Below, piece by piece: positions 45,317-54,079 of a stretch of DNA of 64,000 bases. Where the stretch lies: contig NZ_BCRP01000005.1 of assembly GCF_001552655.1 (NCBI RefSeq), forward strand, positions 62,001 through 126,000, written 5' to 3'. The translations under genes and the position numbers were made by a program. Position 1 is the first letter of the stretch; each line of letters begins with the position of its first letter. Origin of the DNA: Alicyclobacillus kakegawensis NBRC 103104 (GTDB taxonomy: Bacteria; Bacillota; Bacilli; Alicyclobacillales; Alicyclobacillaceae). The notes beneath the pieces were generated by a model. That model had not been told where the DNA came from. It saw only the letters and a program-made list of their open reading frames with translations, and did no database searches.

Positions 45317-45523
45317 TCATTCCCGCTTACGCGTCATCCTGTAGACAAAGAACGTGATGAACGAGCTCAGGAAGACCCAGACAATCTGGTACCAATAGAA
45401 AAACGGGAATCCCCACAACTCCGGTCCATCGGACGCATACCAGGACGGGAACAGCGTGCCGATGAAGGGAAGCAGGAGTAACCAATACCACACTTGGCGA
45501 TGGCGGCCGGACGGTGCATTCAT
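45317..45523 (-). CDS. DUF3311 small membrane protein
   Basis: Sixty-eight residues with two hydrophobic segments (WYWLLLLPFIGTLFP and FFYWYQIVWVFLSSFITFFV). DUF3311 proteins are companion subunits of MctP-like symporters. The ATG at 45523 has AAGGGGG upstream. First gene of the two-gene unit. Confidence 0.85.
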   Translation of the reverse strand: MNAPSGRHRQVWYWLLLLPFIGTLFPSWYASDGPELWGFPFFYWYQIVWVFLSSFITFFVYRMTRKRE

Positions 45524-45597
45524 GCCTGACACCCCCTTCCACGGACAACTGACACCACCGGACTCTGAACGACAGTACGCCCACCCCAACCGGTACA

Positions 45598-45627
45598 ATT
45601 ATCTGACTAGATGAATCAATTTGTCAA
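45598..45627 (-). promoter_or_regulatory. Sigma-A promoter of the DUF3311-symporter operon
   Basis: Minus-strand TTGACA, 18 bp, GATAAT. Confidence 0.65.
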
Positions 45628-45714
45628 ATCGGATTGAAGGGAAGAGCGGGCTGGCGTCGCGCCGCTCCGGCGCGACACGCACGCAGGCGCACCTGAGGCG
45701 GTGCAGGAGATGCG

Positions 45715-46938
45715 TCAAAGGCCGCGCCGGAGTTCCGCCAGAGGGTACAAAGTGCCTCGCCACAAGAGGCCGCCGCGGCGCAGCGCCTGCCAGGCGGATC
45801 GGACAAACGTGTACATGAACAGGCACAGCGTGACCGGCAACACGAGGAACTGATGCAGCGGGAAACGCAAAAACCGGTTGAGCATGAAGTATAAGAGAAA
45901 CATGATGACGAGCGCCCCCGCCCCGACGAGGCGCCACCAACCAGGCGCCAGCAGCGCGCACGCAAAGGGGCCGTCGTACAGCAGCAGGAGCGGGATCAGA
46001 CTGGCCACCAGCTTACCCACCGAGTAATGGAAAGCTGCCAACGGACTCTTCTCCAGGCCCTTGACCATTTCCCTAAGACTCGGATACCACTCAATCTGCA
46101 TGAACTGGTCAGCGAGCGCAAACTGCTGGCGGCCGTTCGCCCGCTTGACCATGCGCCCAAGCTGGATATCGTCATCGGGTCTGAGCGCGAGCGCCCGGTG
46201 GCCGCCCATGCGCTGATAGACCGATTTGCGCACCAGGTTGAACGCCCCGATGCCGGCGTAGGCCCGCGACCTGGGGCGGTAGGCCATGTGCGGACGCTTG
46301 AACAGGACCAGATTGTAGGCGAACAGCGCGGTCAGCGCGCGCAACCAGTAACCGCGGGCGACAACGCGCGGGGCCACGGTCAGGTGGTCGAGCGCTTGAC
46401 GGCCGACGTATTCCATCGTCCGCGCCAGGGCGTCCGGCGCGAAGCACACGTCCGCGTCCGCAAACAGCAACCATGGCCCGACCGCTGCCTCGGCTCCCTT
46501 TTGCAGGGCGTAATTCTTGCCCAGCCAGCCATCCGGCAGGTGCGAGATGTGCAGCACACGAAAGCGCGGGTGGGATTGCGCGAACGTGTCCGCGAGGGCC
46601 CCCGTGGCGTCCTCCGAACGGTCGTCCACCACAATCACCTCGAATTCCGAATACGTCTGCTCCGCCCAGGCCGCAAGCGTCATCGGCAGGCGTTCCTGCT
46701 CGTTGCGCGCCGGGATGATGACACTCACCTGAACCCGCTCGCTTGCACCCGCGCCGAGCGGTGGGCGCGCTCCCGCCGGGTCCGGTGGGAACGCTTCGTC
46801 CGCCGCGCCTGCGGCTGCCCGCCCTGTCCCCGCCTTCGGCAGCCACGGCACGTGCAGCAAGTCGAACACGTTGAACAGGGCGATGCCTACCCACGCTGCA
46901 CAGACAACAAGCGACAGCCCAGGCCACCACCAATTCAC
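45715..46938 (-). CDS. Membrane-associated family 2 glycosyltransferase
   Basis: A 407-residue protein with an N-terminal anchor (LSLVVCAAWVGIALFNVFDL), a GT-A domain (VSVIIPARNEQERLP, VVDDRSEDATG, LLFADADVCF as the DXD motif, LRPDDDIQLGRMVKR) and three to four C-terminal hydrophobic segments. This layout resembles the CrtQ/hopanoid-associated glycosyltransferases that act on lipid acceptors. The GTG at 46938 has GGAGGGG upstream. The acceptor is unknown. Confidence 0.85.
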   Translation of the reverse strand: MNWWWPGLSLVVCAAWVGIALFNVFDLLHVPWLPKAGTGRAAAGAADEAFPPDPAGARPPLGAGASERVQVSVIIPARNEQERLPMTLAAWAEQTYSEFEVIVVDDRSEDATGALADTFAQSHPRFRVLHISHLPDGWLGKNYALQKGAEAAVGPWLLFADADVCFAPDALARTMEYVGRQALDHLTVAPRVVARGYWLRALTALFAYNLVLFKRPHMAYRPRSRAYAGIGAFNLVRKSVYQRMGGHRALALRPDDDIQLGRMVKRANGRQQFALADQFMQIEWYPSLREMVKGLEKSPLAAFHYSVGKLVASLIPLLLLYDGPFACALLAPGWWRLVGAGALVIMFLLYFMLNRFLRFPLHQFLVLPVTLCLFMYTFVRSAWQALRRGGLLWRGTLYPLAELRRGL

Positions 46939-46986
46939 GCGATTCCCCTCCGCCGTCTCCAAAGTTGCTGTTTCAAAGTCTCTGTT

Positions 46987-47967
46987 TCATTGAAAGCCGA
47001 GCACCGGGTGCGGCACATAAGGTTCCTCGAGGCGGGCGATTTCCTCCTCGGTCAGGTGCAGGTCCAGCGCTGCCACCGCGTCCTCCAGGTGGTGCATCTT
47101 GGTGGCCCCGACAATCGGCGCGGTCACCTGCTTCTTCTGCAACACCCAGGCCAACGCCACCTGCGCCCGCGACACGCCGCGCGCCTCGGCCACCTCCTTG
47201 ACCCGGGCGACAATCCGCTTATCCACCTCCTCCATGGCCGTATACAAAGTCTGCCCAAACCGATCCGTCTCCGAGCGGCGCGTGGTCTCCTCCCAGTCCC
47301 GCGTCAGCCGCCCGCGAGCCAAGGGGCTCCAGGGAATGACCGCGATGCCTTCCGCCTCGCACAACGGCAGCATCTCGCGCTCTTCTTCGCGATAGAGCAG
47401 GTTGAGGTAGTTCTGCATCGAGACGAAGCGCGTCCAGCCGTGCTGGTCGGCGACCGCAAGAGCTTTCATGAACTGCCACGCGTACATGGAAGAGGCGCCG
47501 ATGTAACGGGCCTTGCCCGCCTTGACCACGTCGTGCAGGGCCTCCATCGTTTCCTCAATGGGAGTGGTGTAGTCCCAACGGTGGATCTGATACAAGTCCA
47601 CATAATCGGTGCCGAGCCGACGCAGGCTGTTGTCAATCTCCGCCATGATGGCCTTGCGTGACAACCCGGCGCCATTGGGGCCCTTGTGCATCCGCCCGTG
47701 CACTTTCGTCGCCAGCACCACTTCGTCGCGCCGGGCGAAGTCCTTCAGGGCGCGGCCGACAATCTCCTCGCTGGTGCCGTCCGAATACACGTTGGCCGTG
47801 TCGAAAAAGTTGATGCCCAACTCCAGCGCCCGCTTAATAAACGGGCGCGCCTCCTGCTCGTCAAGCACCCAGGGGTGATTGCCCCGCTCGGGGACTCCGT
47901 AGCTCATGCAGCCGAGGCAGATCCGTGACACCTCGAGGCCAGTGCGGCCAAGCTTCACATATTCCAT
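46987..47967 (-). CDS. Aldo/keto reductase
   Basis: NADPH-dependent oxidoreductase of 326 residues, TIM barrel. The catalytic tetrad is visible: Asp and Tyr in FFDTANVYSDG, Lys in VVLATKVHG and His in DLYQIHRWD. The C-terminal cofactor loop AIVGATKMHHLEDAV is present. Member of the AKR11/12-like group by look (MEYVKLGRTGLEVSRICLGC). The ATG at 47967 has AGAGGG upstream. Physiological substrate unknown. Confidence 0.92.
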   Translation of the reverse strand: MEYVKLGRTGLEVSRICLGCMSYGVPERGNHPWVLDEQEARPFIKRALELGINFFDTANVYSDGTSEEIVGRALKDFARRDEVVLATKVHGRMHKGPNGAGLSRKAIMAEIDNSLRRLGTDYVDLYQIHRWDYTTPIEETMEALHDVVKAGKARYIGASSMYAWQFMKALAVADQHGWTRFVSMQNYLNLLYREEEREMLPLCEAEGIAVIPWSPLARGRLTRDWEETTRRSETDRFGQTLYTAMEEVDKRIVARVKEVAEARGVSRAQVALAWVLQKKQVTAPIVGATKMHHLEDAVAALDLHLTEEEIARLEEPYVPHPVLGFQ

Positions 47968-48036
47968 GTGCACACCCTCTTTCGTTCAGGATATCTTAAA
48001 TGGTAGCACAAATGATGGTACAACCACCCACGGCCT

Positions 48037-48052
48037 TGGACAGTTCTGTCCA
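48037..48052. promoter_or_regulatory. Palindrome between divergent genes
   Basis: TGGACAG-TT-CTGTCCA, perfect 7-bp arms, between the aldo/keto reductase and the divergent gene at 48117. Likely a repressor site; no cognate regulator adjacent. Confidence 0.45.
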
Positions 48053-48116
48053 CCCTGCAATTTGCAATTGTGGTACGCTTAACGCAGAATCGTCGGCAGA
48101 GGTGTTGCAGTTGCAG

Positions 48117-48575
48117 ATGGAGTTGACCCCGGAGCAGTACCGTCAGTTGGTCACACTGATGTTTCTTGGTGAATGGATGGTCAATGGCCTGCCGCCCGAG
48201 CGGCGTCCCGAGGGTCTGCAGGAGACGGCGGACCACGTGTACGCCCTTGCGGAGCAGTTTGGCTGCAGCGACTGGATAGAGTATTGCGAGGATTGCGGCG
48301 CCTATCACGCCAATCAGGCGATGGAAGACGCCTTGCTGCCCATCATTGACGAATACGACGAAGAGACGTTTTGGGATGTGCTCGCCCATCACTTGGCGTA
48401 CCGCGACGTGATGCTGGGCGCGGACGCGGACGCGGAGCTCACGCCGGCCTTGGAGATGCGCTTGTGGCGGCGCAAGGAGCAGTACCAGCAGGAGTTTGAC
48501 AAGCACGGACTGGACCACGTGCGAATGGTCTTTCCCGGCGGCAAAAACGGCCGACAAGGAAAAAACGGCAAGTGA
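48117..48575 (+). CDS. Hypothetical protein with a CxxC-like motif
   Basis: A soluble acidic protein of about 152 residues, largely helical (MELTPEQYRQLVTLMFLGEW, ADHVYALAEQFGCSDWIEYC). The stretch YCEDCGAYHAN offers two Cys and one His that could bind zinc. The C terminus is basic (GGKNGRQGKNGK). The ATG at 48117 is 12 bases from AGAGGTG; a TTG two codons earlier would have better spacing. I do not recognise the family. Confidence 0.65.
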   Translation: MELTPEQYRQLVTLMFLGEWMVNGLPPERRPEGLQETADHVYALAEQFGCSDWIEYCEDCGAYHANQAMEDALLPIIDEYDEETFWDVLAHHLAYRDVMLGADADAELTPALEMRLWRRKEQYQQEFDKHGLDHVRMVFPGGKNGRQGKNGK

Positions 48576-48658
48576 AGTGAAAACTGTGCGCCCAAGACCC
48601 GCGGCCTCGCGCAGGCGGCGCCATCCGCGCGGCCGCGACAGACCTGCATGGAAGGCAA

Positions 48659-48687
48659 TTGACATCCGGGGCGTCTCGGTATATTGT
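48659..48687 (+). promoter_or_regulatory. Sigma-A promoter of the molybdate/tungstate-type operon
   Basis: TTGACA, 17 bp, TATTGT. Confidence 0.7.
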
Positions 48688-48695
48688 GATTGGAA

Positions 48696-48718
48696 AATAT
48701 ACTTTCTGAATGTATATT
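48696..48718 (+). promoter_or_regulatory. Operator-like inverted repeat of the binding-protein operon
   Basis: AATATAC-N9-GTATATT immediately downstream of the promoter at 48659-48687 and 34 bases upstream of the regulator start. An AT-rich dyad in GC-rich DNA; probably bound by the XRE-PBP regulator. Confidence 0.6.
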
Positions 48719-48751
48719 ATTTTTTCTATCTCGCTGAGGGAGGCTGCCCGT

Positions 48752-49909
48752 GTGAAGTTTCCCAATCGTGTCCGTGAGGTCCGGCTGCAACGCGGCCTGT
48801 CCCGCGAACACCTGGCCCAGGCGGCCGGCATCACGCGCCAGAGTGTCGGCTTGATTGAGGCCGGGAAGGTCAGCCCGAACACAGTCACCGCTCTGCGCTT
48901 GGCGAGCGCGCTGGGCGAGACAGTCGAGACCTTGTTCGCAGATCCGGAGACGTCCGTCAGCGCCTACTGGCCTTCCGCCGCCTCGCCTGCCCCAGGGACG
49001 ACGGCGCCACAGCGAGCCTACCTGGCCGCTATCGACGGGCGCTGGGTGGCCCGGCCGGCCATGGCCGACGCGGCCCCACCCGCCGCCCCGGTGCACGCGG
49101 TGGCCCAGACGATTGACGCTCGGCAGCACCAGGCGCGCCTCACGCTGCTGGCGCCCTTGGCTGAAGCGCGAAAGACCGTCTTCATCTCCGGGTGCGACCC
49201 GGCCCTCGGACTGCTCAGCGAATACACGCGTGTCGTCGCCAGGGGGCACCGCGGGGTCTGGTTCAACGCCAGCAACCGCCAGGCGGTGGCGGAACTGGCA
49301 GCCGGCTCGACGCACGTAGCCGCCGTACACGTTCCGGACGAACAAGCCCTCTGGCAGAGCGTTCGAGATGTACTGCCCACATCCCCCGTCACCGGGCAGC
49401 CGGCGGAGTGGGTGTTGGAGCTTAAGCCGATTCGCCTGGCAAGGGCAGAGTTGGGTTGGGTGATGCGGCCGGATATCCGCTCGGAATTTGCGGGTCCGGA
49501 AAGCCTCACGCAGCAGCGGTGGCGCCTCGTCAACCGCGCGACCGGATCTGGAGCGCGGGCAGTCTTGGACGCAGAGTTGGCCAGGGCCAAGGTGGCGCCG
49601 CAACAGGTGAATGGATACCAGACGACGGTGCACAGCCACCTGTCGGTGGCAGCGACGGTCAAAGACAATCTGGCCGATGTGGGCGTGGCGCACGCGGCTG
49701 CCGCCCGCTTGTTCGGCCTCGCCTTCGTGCCGATTCAGGAAGATGTGTGCTTTTTGCTCATCCATCCTCGGCACATCCAGACGGACGCGGTCCAGGCGCT
49801 GCTGGAGGCGCTGCAGTCGGACAAGTTTCGCAACGAGCTTTCCGCCTTTGGCCCGTACGATGTCACGGGGCTGGGCACAGGTCTCACGACGGAGGAGGAG
49901 AAAAGATGA
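48752..49909 (+). CDS. XRE regulator fused to a periplasmic-binding-protein-like domain
   Basis: A 385-residue one-component regulator. Residues 1-60 form a helix-turn-helix (VRLQRGLSREHLAQAAGITR, QSVGLIEAGKVSPNTVT). A linker to ~110 is followed by a PBP-like ligand domain (LTLLAPLAEARKTVFISGCD, QQRWRLVNRATGSGARAVLD, HSHLSVAATVKDNLADVGVA). This architecture is found beside molybdate/tungstate transport and molybdopterin genes, where the domain binds the oxyanion or cofactor. The GTG start has GAGGGAGG upstream. The stop overlaps the binding-protein start (ATGA), so regulator and transporter are coupled. Confidence 0.85.
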   Translation: MKFPNRVREVRLQRGLSREHLAQAAGITRQSVGLIEAGKVSPNTVTALRLASALGETVETLFADPETSVSAYWPSAASPAPGTTAPQRAYLAAIDGRWVARPAMADAAPPAAPVHAVAQTIDARQHQARLTLLAPLAEARKTVFISGCDPALGLLSEYTRVVARGHRGVWFNASNRQAVAELAAGSTHVAAVHVPDEQALWQSVRDVLPTSPVTGQPAEWVLELKPIRLARAELGWVMRPDIRSEFAGPESLTQQRWRLVNRATGSGARAVLDAELARAKVAPQQVNGYQTTVHSHLSVAATVKDNLADVGVAHAAAARLFGLAFVPIQEDVCFLLIHPRHIQTDAVQALLEALQSDKFRNELSAFGPYDVTGLGTGLTTEEEKR

Positions 49910-50976
49910 AGCCGATTCGCTTGTGGAGCGCCGGCGTCGGCCTGGCGCTCGCGCTGAGCCTCGCCGGGTGCGGCACAACCAGCTCGAACAACTCGAACGG
50001 ATCTACAGGCACACAATCCGGTGCTAAAGCGTCAGGAAATCAAACCGCCACCCACACAGCCACCGAGGCCAATCAGAAGCTGTCCGTGTTGTATGCCGGA
50101 TCGATGACCGACCTGATGGAACACACCATCGGACCGGACGTCAAGAACCGGCTGCATCTGGACCTGCAGGGTGAAGGCAAGGGCTCCGCGGCCTTGGCGC
50201 AGATGATAAAGTCCGGCATCTCCACTCCGGACGTGTTCATCAGCGCCTCTCCATCGGTCAACGACAGCCTGCTCATGGGCAGCAAGAACCACAACCTGGT
50301 TCGGTGGTACCTGGAGTTTGCGCGCGACCAACTGGTCATCGCGTACTCGCCAAAAAGCCGCTTCGCGGACCAACTGAAGCAGGCGGCGGCCGGCAAGACC
50401 CCATGGTGGAAGGTGCTTGAGGAACCCGGGTTCCGCTTCGGCCGGACAGATCCAAAGCTGGACCCGAAGGGGGTCTACACGCTGATGCTGTTCCAGTTGG
50501 CCGGCCGCTACTACCATCAGCCGGATTTGTTCAAGAAGGTCCTGGGCGGGGACGAGAACCCCAAGCAAGTGTTTCCCGAGGAGTCACTCCTGGCTCAGTT
50601 GACCAGCGGCCAGATTGACGCTATCGTCGCCTACCGGCACGAGGCGGTTGAATGGAAGGTTCCCTACATCTCCCTCCCGGACGCCATCAACCTGGGCGAT
50701 CCGGCCGAGGCGAAGACCTACGCTAAGGCGGTGTACAAGCCCTCTGGAGGCCCAGCGCAGCACGGCAGCCCGATTGTGTTCACCGCCGCCATTCCGTCGG
50801 TCGCCAAAAACCCCGACGCGGGGGCTAAGTTTATCCGCTACCTGACCGCCGGCCACGGGAAGACACTGCTCCAGAAAGACGGGTTTGTGGTGATGCAGCC
50901 CAAGCTTGTCGGCAGCCGCCAGGCCGTGCCTGCGGCCCTGCAAGGAATCGCGGGAGGGGCGCAGCACGGCGGATGA
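49906..50976 (+). CDS. Oxyanion-binding lipoprotein (WtpA/ModA-like)
   Basis: Exported solute-binding protein of 356 residues. The signal peptide ends in the lipobox SLAGC and is followed by an Asn/Ser/Thr spacer. The mature part has WtpA-type motifs: LSVLYAGSMTDLM, LQGEGKGSAALAQMI, FGRTDPKLDPKGVYTLMLFQ and a YRHEAVEWKVPYISLPDAIN stretch. Expected ligand: tungstate or molybdate, held outside the membrane. It lies between its regulator and the permease gene, overlapping both by 4 bases. Confidence 0.86.
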   Translation: MKPIRLWSAGVGLALALSLAGCGTTSSNNSNGSTGTQSGAKASGNQTATHTATEANQKLSVLYAGSMTDLMEHTIGPDVKNRLHLDLQGEGKGSAALAQMIKSGISTPDVFISASPSVNDSLLMGSKNHNLVRWYLEFARDQLVIAYSPKSRFADQLKQAAAGKTPWWKVLEEPGFRFGRTDPKLDPKGVYTLMLFQLAGRYYHQPDLFKKVLGGDENPKQVFPEESLLAQLTSGQIDAIVAYRHEAVEWKVPYISLPDAINLGDPAEAKTYAKAVYKPSGGPAQHGSPIVFTAAIPSVAKNPDAGAKFIRYLTAGHGKTLLQKDGFVVMQPKLVGSRQAVPAALQGIAGGAQHGG

Positions 50977-51746
50977 GATCTGGACGTCTGCTCCCCAGCC
51001 TCCTGACGGCGGCCGCGCTGTTGCCGTTCCTCTATATCGTGGCTCCGCTGGTACATATGTTCAGCACACTCTCACCGCGCGCAGCCGTGGCGCAGCTGGC
51101 CAGCCCGGAGCTGGGCAGCGCCGCGGCCGCTTCGGCGGCGGGCGCCCTGATGACGACCGCGGCCGCGGTTGTGTTCGGCCTGCCGGCGGCATACCTGTTG
51201 TCGCTGCGGCCGTTCTTCGGCCGGCGCCTGCTCGAGGCCCTGCTCCTCCTGCCGCTGCTCCTGCCGCCAGTGGTCGGCGGCATCGGGCAGCTTTTCCTGT
51301 ATGGTCCGATGACGCCGATTGGCGCCTGGTTTGGTGCGCACCACATGCCACTCACCAACTCCATTCTTGGGGTCTTCTTGGCCCAGTCGTACATTACCAG
51401 CCCGTATCTGGTACTGACCGCCAAGGCCGGGTTCGAAGACGTCCCTCGGGAACTGGCCGAAGTCACCCGAACCCTGGGCGGCAACCTGTGGAGCGTGTTT
51501 TGGCACATCAGCCTTCCACTGGCGCGCCCGGCCATCCTATCCGGGATGCTGCTGACGTTCGCGCGTTCCATCGGCGAATTTGGCGCGACCATGATTGTGG
51601 CCTACCACCCGTACACCCTGCCGGTCGAGGTATGGGTGCAGTTTACCGCGGGCGGCGTGGCGGCTGTGGTGCCCATAGCGGAGCTGGTGACCGCGTTCGC
51701 GCTGGTGGTGGGGCTTTTGGTTTCGGCCTGGCGCGGGCGCCTTTGA
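50973..51746 (+). CDS. ABC transporter permease for molybdate/tungstate (ModB/WtpB-like)
   Basis: A 257-residue inner-membrane protein with six hydrophobic segments. The EAA loop is ELAEVTRTLGGNLWSVFWHI, typical of ModB/CysT permeases, and LLPLLLPPVVGGIGQLF is the usual third helix. No ATP-binding gene follows: the next genes are convergent oxidases. The ATPase must come from elsewhere in the genome or has been lost. Confidence 0.9.
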   Translation: MRSGRLLPSLLTAAALLPFLYIVAPLVHMFSTLSPRAAVAQLASPELGSAAAASAAGALMTTAAAVVFGLPAAYLLSLRPFFGRRLLEALLLLPLLLPPVVGGIGQLFLYGPMTPIGAWFGAHHMPLTNSILGVFLAQSYITSPYLVLTAKAGFEDVPRELAEVTRTLGGNLWSVFWHISLPLARPAILSGMLLTFARSIGEFGATMIVAYHPYTLPVEVWVQFTAGGVAAVVPIAELVTAFALVVGLLVSAWRGRL

Positions 51747-51774
51747 TCCGCCCGCCGACGATGTCAATCTAGCC

Positions 51775-52908
51775 TCAATGGAGCACGCGCACAAAGGTGG
51801 TCAGGCCTCCCATGTCGCCCACCGCATCGTCCGGATTCATCATGTGATCAAGAATGTGGCAATGCAGCATCCAGGTCCCCGGATGATTGGCGACGAACTC
51901 GATGTCGGCCGTCTCCTCCGGTGCCAGGTTGACCACGTTCATCGGCCTCGGTTTGGGCAGCGGGCGCCCGTCCTCGGCCACCAGCCAGAACGTGTACCCG
52001 TGTAGGTGCATCGCGTGGTAGCAATCCGGACTGTTGTTGACAAACCGCAGCCGCACCCGCTCGCCGCGGCGCACGGTGAGCTCCGGCGCCAGCGGGTACG
52101 GTTTGCCATCAAGCAGGAAGACGTTGTCCATCGTCGCCTGGTCGACCGTGAACGAGCCAATCTCAAACAGGGCATCCACCCTGTCCTGTGGCTGCCCGCC
52201 CGCCTGATCCACCTGCAGCACCCCATGCAGACCGCGGTCAATCTGCGTCTCCATGTCGGTGCCGCTGCAGTACAGGTGCGTCCCGACCATGTCTTTCGTC
52301 ACCGTGAACTGGTATGTGAAGGACGATCCCGGTGTCACAGCCCACTGGCTGGTCCCACCCATGCGCTCCACACCGGCGGGCACGGACAGCCCGGGGAAAC
52401 GCAGCGTGGTCGGCACCGGCAGGTGGTTACGCAGCACAATCTTCACCTTCTCGCCTACCTGGACCCGTATCAAGGGACCGGGCACCTGTCCGTTGTACCC
52501 CCAAGCCTTCACGTTCTTCTTGAGGTACAGGTGCCAGGTGACCGGCTCTGCCGTCAGCGTGAAACGCACGGCCCCGTCCGCCAGCCGCTGTCCGCGCATG
52601 GGACGCTCTTCCATCAGGTCGCGGGCAACCGCCTGCTGCTTGCGAATGGCCGCCTGCGACAAGGCGTCTTGTCCCGCGTCCGCTACACCGGGCAGGGTAA
52701 ATTCAGGCTGGCCCTGCCCGCCTGGGGATGCCGCGGCCTGAGTTGCCCCAGCAGCTGGCTGGCTCGCGGCGGCAGGCGTGGACGCTGTGCCGCCGGAGGC
52801 AAACGGGTTGGGTGCACACCCCATCACCCCCACCGTCAGGGCCGCGGCCACACCCCACATGGCCGCCGCCGAGCGGACGGTTCTGACCCACGCCTGAATT
52901 GTCCTCAT
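51775..52908 (-). CDS. Multicopper oxidase paralogue B: C-terminal copper motifs only (lipoprotein)
   Basis: A 377-residue two-cupredoxin protein with a lipoprotein signal (VGVMGC, Cys31) and an Ala/Gly-rich spacer. The C-terminal copper motifs are intact: YHAMHLHGYTF (His298, 301, 303) and WMLHCHILDHMMNP (His349, Cys350, His351, His355), which supply the type 1 copper and half of the trinuclear site. The N-terminal motifs are destroyed: where HxHG is expected there is Arg170-Phe-Pro-Gly, and where WYHSH is expected there is LYCSG (Cys214, Gly216). By itself it could hold a type 1 copper but not a trinuclear cluster. It is translationally coupled to paralogue A (4-base overlap). Family clear; activity inferred. 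Confidence 0.88.
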   Translation of the reverse strand: MRTIQAWVRTVRSAAAMWGVAAALTVGVMGCAPNPFASGGTASTPAAASQPAAGATQAAASPGGQGQPEFTLPGVADAGQDALSQAAIRKQQAVARDLMEERPMRGQRLADGAVRFTLTAEPVTWHLYLKKNVKAWGYNGQVPGPLIRVQVGEKVKIVLRNHLPVPTTLRFPGLSVPAGVERMGGTSQWAVTPGSSFTYQFTVTKDMVGTHLYCSGTDMETQIDRGLHGVLQVDQAGGQPQDRVDALFEIGSFTVDQATMDNVFLLDGKPYPLAPELTVRRGERVRLRFVNNSPDCYHAMHLHGYTFWLVAEDGRPLPKPRPMNVVNLAPEETADIEFVANHPGTWMLHCHILDHMMNPDDAVGDMGGLTTFVRVLH

Positions 52909-54056
52909 TCCACGCGCACCTTCATCTCCGCCCCGCCCAACCCCTGGGCATCGGGGTTCTCCAGGTTGGCCGCCAGGGTGTCGCGCAGCAGCCAGGTGCC
53001 TTGGCGGTTCGCCGTGAACTCCACATCCGCGGTCTCGCTGGGGGCGAGCGAGACCACGGCCATCGACTGCGGATCTGGCTGAGGTTGCCCGTCCTCGGAA
53101 ACCAGCGTCAAGTCGTAGCCGTCCAGGGTGATGGCGTGGTACGATTCGGCGCTGGCGTTGACCAGCCGCAGGCGCACCCGCTGCCCCTTGCGCAGGTGGA
53201 GCGTGGGCGCCAGCGGATACGCCTGGCCGTTGACCGTGAACAGGTTTTCGTCATCCATGCCGTCCACCTTGAACGCACCAAACATCACCAGCGCGTCCAC
53301 GTCGGCTTTCGGTTGGGTGTCGGCCGCGCCGCGGCCGTCCACCACTATCGGCCCGTACATGCCCATGTCCACCTGCAAGTCGTCATCGACGTGGCTGTGA
53401 TACCAGTGCGTGCCCACCATCTGCGACGTGATGGTGAACGTGTACGTGAAGGACGCGCCTGGCCGAATCGCCGGCGTCGGCATCCCCGGGACGCCATCCA
53501 TGGCGTTCGGTACAGCCATGCCGTGCCAGTGCAGCGTGGTGTCCTCGGGCAGGTGGTTCCGCACCACAATCTGCACCCGGTCGCCCACCTGGACGCGGAT
53601 GAGCGGCCCCGGCACCTGGCCGTTCAACGCCCAAGCCTGCACCGTCCGGCCGGGCGTGGCAGGCCACCGCACGGGCGCTGCGGTGAGGACAAAGCGCTTC
53701 GTGCCGTCCGGCAGGACCTGGGGCTTGAGCGCCTGTTCGTGCAGGGTCCCATCCGCCAGGGCACCCGCCTGTCCCTGCCCGACCGCCGGTGCCCCGTCCG
53801 GCGTGGCGTCGGCCGCCACGTCTGTGGCAGCGTCCGTCGGCTTGGCCGCAGGCCACGCCGCGGTCGTGGCTGGTGTCTGCGTGGCAGCATGCGCCGGCAA
53901 CAACCACCCCCCCAGCACGGTGGCGGCCGCACCTACGGCCGCCGCCGCGAGCCCGAGCCGCCACCCTGACCAAAAGCGCTGGGGCGGTTGCTCATCCCCC
54001 CGCATGACAAGCGGTGTGTCCGAGGCGCCGCGTGTTTTCAGCCTCTTGCCGTTCAT
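52905..54056 (-). CDS. Multicopper oxidase paralogue A: N-terminal copper motifs only (exported)
   Basis: A 383-residue two-cupredoxin protein with an N-terminal signal segment (hydrophobic core ~33-53, likely cleavage after PAHA57). The N-terminal copper motifs are intact: TTLHWHGMAVP (His176, His178) and GTHWYHSHVDD (His220, His222). The C-terminal ones are lost: YHAITLDGYDL keeps His307 but has Thr310 and Asp312 in place of the HxH pair, and WLLRDTLAANL has Arg358-Asp-Thr in place of HCH and Asn364 in place of the last His. It therefore lacks type 1 copper and half of the trinuclear ligands, exactly those present in paralogue B. Second gene of an operon with the phosphoesterase gene (23 bases upstream). 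Confidence 0.88.
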   Translation of the reverse strand: MNGKRLKTRGASDTPLVMRGDEQPPQRFWSGWRLGLAAAAVGAAATVLGGWLLPAHAATQTPATTAAWPAAKPTDAATDVAADATPDGAPAVGQGQAGALADGTLHEQALKPQVLPDGTKRFVLTAAPVRWPATPGRTVQAWALNGQVPGPLIRVQVGDRVQIVVRNHLPEDTTLHWHGMAVPNAMDGVPGMPTPAIRPGASFTYTFTITSQMVGTHWYHSHVDDDLQVDMGMYGPIVVDGRGAADTQPKADVDALVMFGAFKVDGMDDENLFTVNGQAYPLAPTLHLRKGQRVRLRLVNASAESYHAITLDGYDLTLVSEDGQPQPDPQSMAVVSLAPSETADVEFTANRQGTWLLRDTLAANLENPDAQGLGGAEMKVRVE

Positions 54057-54079
54057 TGGTCAACCCCCCGGCGCGGGCT

